In this document: piece by piece, positions 15,784 through 15,888 of the stretch | Numbering within the stretch: position 1 is the stretch's first letter | Layout of the letters: each line of letters begins with the position of its first letter | DNA from: JAAYCU01 sp964642815 | Lineage (GTDB): Bacteria > Planctomycetota > Phycisphaerae > UBA1845 > PWPN01 | Length of the DNA: 15,888 nucleotides | Assembly (NCBI GenBank): GCA_964642815.1 | Contig: CAZXSA010000111.1 | Span: forward strand, 1 to 15,888 | Reading direction: 5' to 3' | The notes under the pieces: generated by a model | What the model was told of the DNA's origin: nothing | The model's database searches: none | Seen by the model: only the letters and a program-made list of their open reading frames with translations | Program-made: the position numbers and the translations under genes

Positions 15784-15888
15784 AACCACGCCTCCTCTCG
15801 GCTTCCTCGGTCAGCGGATAACCGATGCCCAACGAGGTAATATCCCGATAATATTTGATCTGGGCAACATGCCCCTGCATCTCGACCA
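15767..15888 (-). CDS. C-terminal fragment of an unidentified upstream gene
   Basis: This is the last 39 codons and TAA stop of a gene whose body lies beyond the right edge. The visible tail contains Val-Glu-Met-Gln-Gly-His-Val-Ala-Gln-Ile-Lys-Tyr-Tyr-Arg-Asp-Ile and ends Gly-Phe-Glu-Val-Gly-Gly. I do not recognise the family. The frame was chosen because it stays open and gives a balanced, protein-like composition. One other frame is also open nearly as far (it stops just after the TTG start of the next gene), so the choice is not certain. The stop lies inside the first codons of the PilM/PilN-like gene, a 17-nt overlap with the TTG start preferred there, which suggests translational coupling in one operon. 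In type II secretion clusters the gene before gspL is often a minor pseudopilin such as gspK or gspJ; synteny makes that possible but the sequence does not show it. Confidence 0.55.
   Translation of the reverse strand, partial: VEMQGHVAQIKYYRDITSLGIGYPLTEEAERRRGFEVGG
15791..15796 (-). promoter_or_regulatory. Ribosome binding site of the PilM/PilN-like gene, deciding its start
   Basis: On the minus strand this reads AGGAGG, a perfect Shine-Dalgarno core. It is only one base from a GTG codon at 15789 but seven bases from an in-frame TTG at 15783. The spacing therefore favours TTG as the real start. The site sits within the last codons of the upstream gene. Confidence 0.65.

Noticed and set aside
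15767..15888. Naming the upstream fragment as GspK or GspJ
   Set aside because: Only 39 residues are visible and none shows a recognised motif; synteny alone is not enough.

Overview
The window comes from a bacterium, most likely a member of the Planctomycetota (perhaps Phycisphaerae-like). The reasons are moderately GC-rich coding, very large exported proteins, and Ala-Thr-Gln-Pro-Ala linkers that I associate with that phylum. The taxonomy is an inference. All supported genes lie on the minus strand and read from right to left as one compact secretion or type IV pilus cluster. I see no RNA gene, mobile element or CRISPR array.

Layout in transcription order. (1) 15767-15888: the last 39 codons of an unidentified upstream gene, whose end overlaps the start of the next gene. 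(2) 14287-15783: a natural fusion of a PilM-like actin-fold ATPase with a PilN-like membrane and periplasmic domain, the same architecture as GspL of type II secretion. (3) 14243-14290: a 15-codon micro-ORF overlapping the previous stop as ATGA. (4) 13107-14231: a PilO-like membrane protein joined through twelve prolines to a PilP/GspC-like domain. (5) 4405-12996: a giant exported protein of 2863 residues with a signal peptide, a Pro/Glu-rich stalk, a secretin N0-like domain and about 27 tandem secretin-N (N1-type) modules, but no secretin beta-barrel domain. (6) 4185-4404: an intergenic gap with no strong signal. (7) 1-4184: a second giant exported protein, cut by the window edge, with about 15 secretin-N modules. 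It reaches the Pro-Pro-Pro-Gln-Val-Met-Ile stretch that usually begins the secretin core, so it is probably the outer-membrane channel itself.

Together these read as a condensed PilMNOPQ/GspLMCD set: cytoplasmic ring, inner-membrane alignment proteins, and outer-membrane secretin. The unusual part is the extreme expansion of N-modules (ordinary secretins have three or four periplasmic N domains) and their division between one protein with the gate and a larger companion without it. My hypothesis is a greatly elongated periplasmic stack or scaffold linking the inner-membrane platform to a distant outer membrane. Neither the family assignment of the upstream gene nor the transported substrate can be read from this window.
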